Assembly: GCF_018069625.1 (NCBI RefSeq)
Contig: NZ_CP072941.1
Location: 2,976,001-3,040,000 of the forward strand
Origin: Streptomyces yatensis
GTDB lineage: Bacteria > Actinomycetota > Actinomycetes > Streptomycetales > Streptomycetaceae
Reading direction: 5' to 3'
DNA length: 64,000 nucleotides
The notes under the pieces are model-generated. The model searched no databases. It had not been told where the DNA came from and was given only the letters and a program-made list of their open reading frames with translations. Of the stretch, positions 61,307 through 64,000 are shown one piece after another. Every line of letters begins with the position of its first letter. Position 1 is the stretch's first letter. Both the position numbers and the translations under genes were made by a program.

Positions 61307-61828
61307 GTGTCCCGGAAGCAGCTCACCCTCGCCACCAGCATTGTCGTGACCGCGACACTCGCGATCACCGCGGGGTGCGGCTCCGACAAAGGGGGCTCGG
61401 CGGCCGGGGACAGCAAGGGCGGCGCGGCGATAGGCAAGGGCATGGCCCAACTGCCGGTGGAGCCCACCCAGGCGCCGACCGAGGAGCCCACCGACGACCC
61501 GTATGACGAGCCGTCGGACTCCCCCACCGGCGGCTCCGGCCTGATCACCCCGGACGCCAAGATGGGGACGTGCGGATGGGGTTCGGACGGCAAGCCCTAC
61601 GCCAATGTGAAGATCAGCAACTCCGGCTCCAGCACCGCCTACTACTCGCTGCTGGTCGGCTTCGTCGACAGCTCCGGCAAGGCCGTGACCACCGGGGTGG
61701 AGTCCGACGCTGCCGTGGCGGGCGGCGCCGACAAGACCATCAAGGTCACCGGGCTCAAGGCGGACAGCTCCCACACCGCCAAGAAGTGCCGGCTCTCGCT
61801 CGCCACCAAGTCCGACAGCTCCGACTGA
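61307..61828 (+). CDS. Small secreted lipoprotein of unknown function
   Basis: The 173-residue protein has a lipoprotein signal (KQLTLATSIVVTATLAITAGC, lipid Cys about residue 23), a Gly/Lys-rich linker, a Thr/Glu/Asp/Pro-rich stretch (PTEEPTDDPYDEPSDSP) and an 80-residue beta-rich domain (CGWGSDGKPYANVKISNSGSSTAYYSLLVGFVDSSG). That shape is typical of extracellular FxLYD-like domains that are abundant in Streptomyces lipoproteins. GAAAGG precedes GTG 61307. No partner gene is evident. Confidence 0.7.
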   Translation: MSRKQLTLATSIVVTATLAITAGCGSDKGGSAAGDSKGGAAIGKGMAQLPVEPTQAPTEEPTDDPYDEPSDSPTGGSGLITPDAKMGTCGWGSDGKPYANVKISNSGSSTAYYSLLVGFVDSSGKAVTTGVESDAAVAGGADKTIKVTGLKADSSHTAKKCRLSLATKSDSSD

Positions 61829-61936
61829 GCCGACGGCGACTGAGCCGACGGCGGCGACTGGGGCCGCCCACGCGGGCCGAGTCCGGCAGCGGCGGCTGAC
61901 TCCCACAGCGCCGGCCGAGTCCCACAGCCGCGGCTG
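61822..61936. repeat. Short tandem repeats after the lipoprotein gene
   Basis: CTGAGCCGACGGCGA is duplicated at 61826-61855, and GCCGAGTCC/GGCTGACTCCCACAGC units follow to about 61936. With the hairpin at 61990 and the leader of the mannosidase gene they fill the 322-bp gap; no gene is seen. Confidence 0.5.
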
Positions 61937-61989
61937 ACGCCGTACCAGACACACCCCCAGCGGGCGCGCCGAAACGCCCCCATGGACGC

Positions 61990-62018
61990 GGGCCGTACCA
62001 CCGATGGCGGTACGGCCC
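61990..62018 (+). terminator. Stem-loop terminator
   Basis: GGGCCGTACC (61990-61999) pairs perfectly with GGTACGGCCC (62009-62018) over a nine-base loop. Confidence 0.75.
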
Positions 62019-62117
62019 GTGTCGTACCACCCGCCGGGCGCAGCCCAATTGGCGGTTGTCCGCATCCTTGACACCACCCTCCCCCTGCCTCCCTACTTAT
62101 CTCTGCCCGACCCTGAG

Positions 62118-62129
62118 GACAACGTTGTC
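62118..62129 (+). promoter_or_regulatory. LacI-type operator candidate before the mannosidase gene
   Basis: GACAACGTTGTC is a perfect 12-bp palindrome with the central CG typical of LacI-family sites, 21 bp before the ATG at 62151. A TTGACA at 62068 may belong to the promoter. Confidence 0.5.
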
Positions 62130-62150
62130 AGACTCGTTGAGAGGCTGCGT

Positions 62151-64000
62151 ATGCGACAGAGACGACCACAGAGACGATGGCGTGGGATCGGACGGACGGC
62201 CCCCCTGGTGGCGGCCGTCCTGCTGGCGGTGACGGCCCAGGGCGGTGCGGTCGCCGCCCCCGCCGGCCCGGCCTCCGCGCACCACGCCGACCGCACCTTC
62301 GCCTCGTCCTTCGAGTCGGGCGACCCCCAGCCCGACTGGCTCAACACGGTCGAGACCGGACCCGATGGCAAGAAGAAGGCGTCCGGCGTGGACGGAGGCT
62401 ACTCCTCCGGGATCCCCGGCAATGTGACCGACAAGGTCACCGAGGTCCGGGCGAGCGGGGAGAACACCGAAGGCGGGGAGGTCAAGGAGAACCTCGTCGA
62501 CGGCGAGCTCACCAGCAAGTGGCTGGCCTTCGACACCACCACCGCCTGGCTCGAGTTCGATCTGAGCGAGCCGGTGAAGGCCGTCCGCTACGCCCTCACC
62601 TCCGCCAATGACGCCCCCGGCCGGGACCCGAAGGACTGGACCCTCAAGGGCTCGGCCAACGGGTCCGACTGGACGACGCTGGACACCCGTAAGGACGAGA
62701 CGTTCCCCTCGCGCCAGCAGACGCGGGAGTTCTCCTTCGACGGCGCCACGGCGTACCAGCACTTCCGGCTGGAGATCACCCGCAACGCCGGGGACAACCT
62801 CATCCAGCTCGCCGAGGTGCAGTTCGCGACCGGCGACACCACGCCGCCCGCGCCCACCGACATGCGCACCCAGATCGACCGCGGCCCGACCGGCTCCCCC
62901 ACCGCCAAGGCCAACGCGGGCTTCACCGGCACCCATGCCCTGCGCTACGCGGGCACCCACAAGCCGGACGGCCGGGCGTACTCGTACAACAAGGTCTTCG
63001 ACGTCGACACGGCCGTCACCCGGGACACCCAGCTGTCCTACCGGATCTTCCCGTCGATGCCCGAGACCGATCTCAACTACCCGGCCACCCATGTCTCGGT
63101 CGATCTCGCCTTCACCGACGGCACCTATCTGAGTGATCTGCCCGGCGCGGTCGACCAGCACGGCGCCCGGATGAGCCCGCAGGGCCAGGCCGACTCCAAG
63201 ACGCTCTACGTCAACCAGTGGAACAACAAGGAGTCGCGGATCGGCGCGGTCGCCGCGGGCAAGACGGTCGACCGGATACTCGTGGCGTACGACTCCCCCA
63301 AGGGCCCCGCGAAGTTCCGCGGCTGGCTGGACGACGTCTCGATCGCCCCCAAGGCGCCCGAGAAGCCGCTGAAGCACCTGTCGGACTACGCGCTGACCAC
63401 CCGCGGCACCAACTCCAGCGGCAGCTTCTCGCGCGGCAACAACTTCCCGGCCACCGCCGTCCCCAACGGCTTCAACTTCTGGACGCCGGTGACCAACGCG
63501 GGCTCCACCGACTGGCTCTACCAGTACGCCCGTGCCAACAACGCCGACAACCTCCCCACCATCCAGGCGTTCAGCGCGAGCCATGAGCCCAGCCCCTGGA
63601 TGGGCGACCGGCAGACCTTCCAGGTGATGCCGTCCGGCGCGGCCGGCACCCCCGACGCCGGGCGCACCTCCCGCGCGCTCCCCTTCCGCCATGAGAAGGA
63701 GACCGCCCGGCCGTATTACTACGGGGTGACCTTCGAGAACGGTCTCACGGCGGAGATGGCGCCGACCGATCACGCCGCGGCGATGCGCTTCACCTATCCG
63801 GGTGAGGACGCGAGCGTCCTCTTCGACAACGTCACGGGCGACGGCGGGCTGACCCTCGACGCCGAGCACGGCGTCGTCACCGGCTACTCCGACGTCAAGA
63901 GCGGACTGTCCACCGGCGCCACCCGGATGTTCGTCTACGGCGTCTTCGACACCCCGGTGAGCGCGAGCGGCAAGCTGGACGGAGACGGCGGCAAGGATGT
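62151..64000 (+). CDS. Secreted GH92 alpha-mannosidase with discoidin domain, 3' end outside the window
   Basis: The visible 616 residues start with a basic signal (RQRRPQRRWRG, then a hydrophobic core, cleavage near residue 43), continue with an F5/8 type C-like discoidin domain (about 75-230: LVDGELTSKWLAFDTTTAWLEFDL, FRLEITRNAGDNLIQLAEVQF) and then a linker and the start of the GH92 fold (from about 415: GTNSSGSFSRGNNFPATAVPNGF, RPYYYGVTFENGLTAEMAPTDHAAAMRF). GH92 enzymes are calcium-dependent alpha-1,2-type exo-mannosidases acting on mannans and N-glycans. GAGAGG lies 6 nt before the ATG. A LacI-like palindrome in the leader suggests sugar induction. Confidence 0.85.
   Translation, partial: MRQRRPQRRWRGIGRTAPLVAAVLLAVTAQGGAVAAPAGPASAHHADRTFASSFESGDPQPDWLNTVETGPDGKKKASGVDGGYSSGIPGNVTDKVTEVRASGENTEGGEVKENLVDGELTSKWLAFDTTTAWLEFDLSEPVKAVRYALTSANDAPGRDPKDWTLKGSANGSDWTTLDTRKDETFPSRQQTREFSFDGATAYQHFRLEITRNAGDNLIQLAEVQFATGDTTPPAPTDMRTQIDRGPTGSPTAKANAGFTGTHALRYAGTHKPDGRAYSYNKVFDVDTAVTRDTQLSYRIFPSMPETDLNYPATHVSVDLAFTDGTYLSDLPGAVDQHGARMSPQGQADSKTLYVNQWNNKESRIGAVAAGKTVDRILVAYDSPKGPAKFRGWLDDVSIAPKAPEKPLKHLSDYALTTRGTNSSGSFSRGNNFPATAVPNGFNFWTPVTNAGSTDWLYQYARANNADNLPTIQAFSASHEPSPWMGDRQTFQVMPSGAAGTPDAGRTSRALPFRHEKETARPYYYGVTFENGLTAEMAPTDHAAAMRFTYPGEDASVLFDNVTGDGGLTLDAEHGVVTGYSDVKSGLSTGATRMFVYGVFDTPVSASGKLDGDGGKD

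Noticed and set aside
1..64000. tRNA, rRNA, riboswitch or insertion sequence
   Set aside because: No cloverleaf-like sequence, conserved rRNA segment, known riboswitch core or transposase was recognised on either strand; a covariance-model scan would be decisive.

Overview
This is a very GC-rich (roughly 70% or more) actinobacterial chromosome segment, almost certainly from a Streptomyces. The signs are GTG starts and GTGA/ATGA stop-start overlaps, many leaderless promoters (TANNNT 6-7 nt before the start codon), a chromosomal dxs, the coproporphyrin-dependent heme genes hemE/hemY/hemQ, and a gene order that from memory matches the S. coelicolor SCO6005 to about SCO6050 region (ngcEFG - rok7B7 - xylFGH - dxs - fadB/thiolase - hemE - hemY/hemQ). 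The window is mostly core chromosome. I see no rRNA, tRNA, insertion sequence, prophage or CRISPR array.

Layout. 1-9.1 kb: end of a ZapE-type ATPase, a Tat-exported PhoX-family phosphatase, a three-gene unit (ABC ATPase, permease, small Cys protein), a Pth2-type peptidyl-tRNA hydrolase, a MepB-like protein, a methyltransferase and an NAD-dependent epimerase with a Cys-rich insert. 9.4-18.9 kb: an OmpR-type two-component pair divergent from a coupled glycan-type cluster (GT2, TIGR04282/DUF2064 glycosyltransferase, methyltransferase, GT-C mannosyltransferase). These face a cytochrome b/molybdopterin oxidoreductase operon, and a polytopic membrane protein follows. 19-22.5 kb: an anchored NodB-fold deacetylase-like protein and a class A penicillin-binding protein whose transpeptidase motifs are degenerate.

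22.8-28 kb is the most interesting stretch. A DUF692 (MNIO, multinuclear iron oxidase) protein is translationally coupled to a TIGR04222 membrane protein ending in a Gly/Ser tail with seven cysteines (apparently frameshifted near its start). A TIGR04222 paralogue without the tail and a secreted tripeptidyl-aminopeptidase-like hydrolase follow. MNIO enzymes known elsewhere modify cysteines in ribosomal peptides, so this looks like a candidate peptide or protein modification module.

28-41 kb: hemQ, hemY and a tandem IclR regulator in one overlapping unit, divergent from pobA (4-hydroxybenzoate hydroxylase), a second IclR regulator, an MFS transporter and a CoA-disulfide-reductase-like flavoprotein. 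Then come a large uncharacterised protein with three internal repeats carrying CAH and WxCP motifs, hemE and DUF3000. 41-48 kb: an orphan LuxR-type regulator, an RNase D/HRDC protein, the two-gene fatty-acid beta-oxidation operon (thiolase and FadB), a beta-propeller-like protein and a NYN-domain protein. 48.5-52.2 kb: an amino-acid permease and dxs.

52-64 kb is a carbon-uptake island on the minus strand: xylFGH (xylose ABC transporter), the pleiotropic ROK regulator rok7B7 and ngcEFG (GlcNAc/chitobiose ABC transporter), each block closed by strong hairpins. A small lipoprotein and a secreted GH92 alpha-mannosidase cut by the right edge follow on the plus strand. Small tandem repeats (periods 15, 17, 23, 24, 27 and 124 bp) and GC-rich hairpin repeats fill many intergenic gaps.
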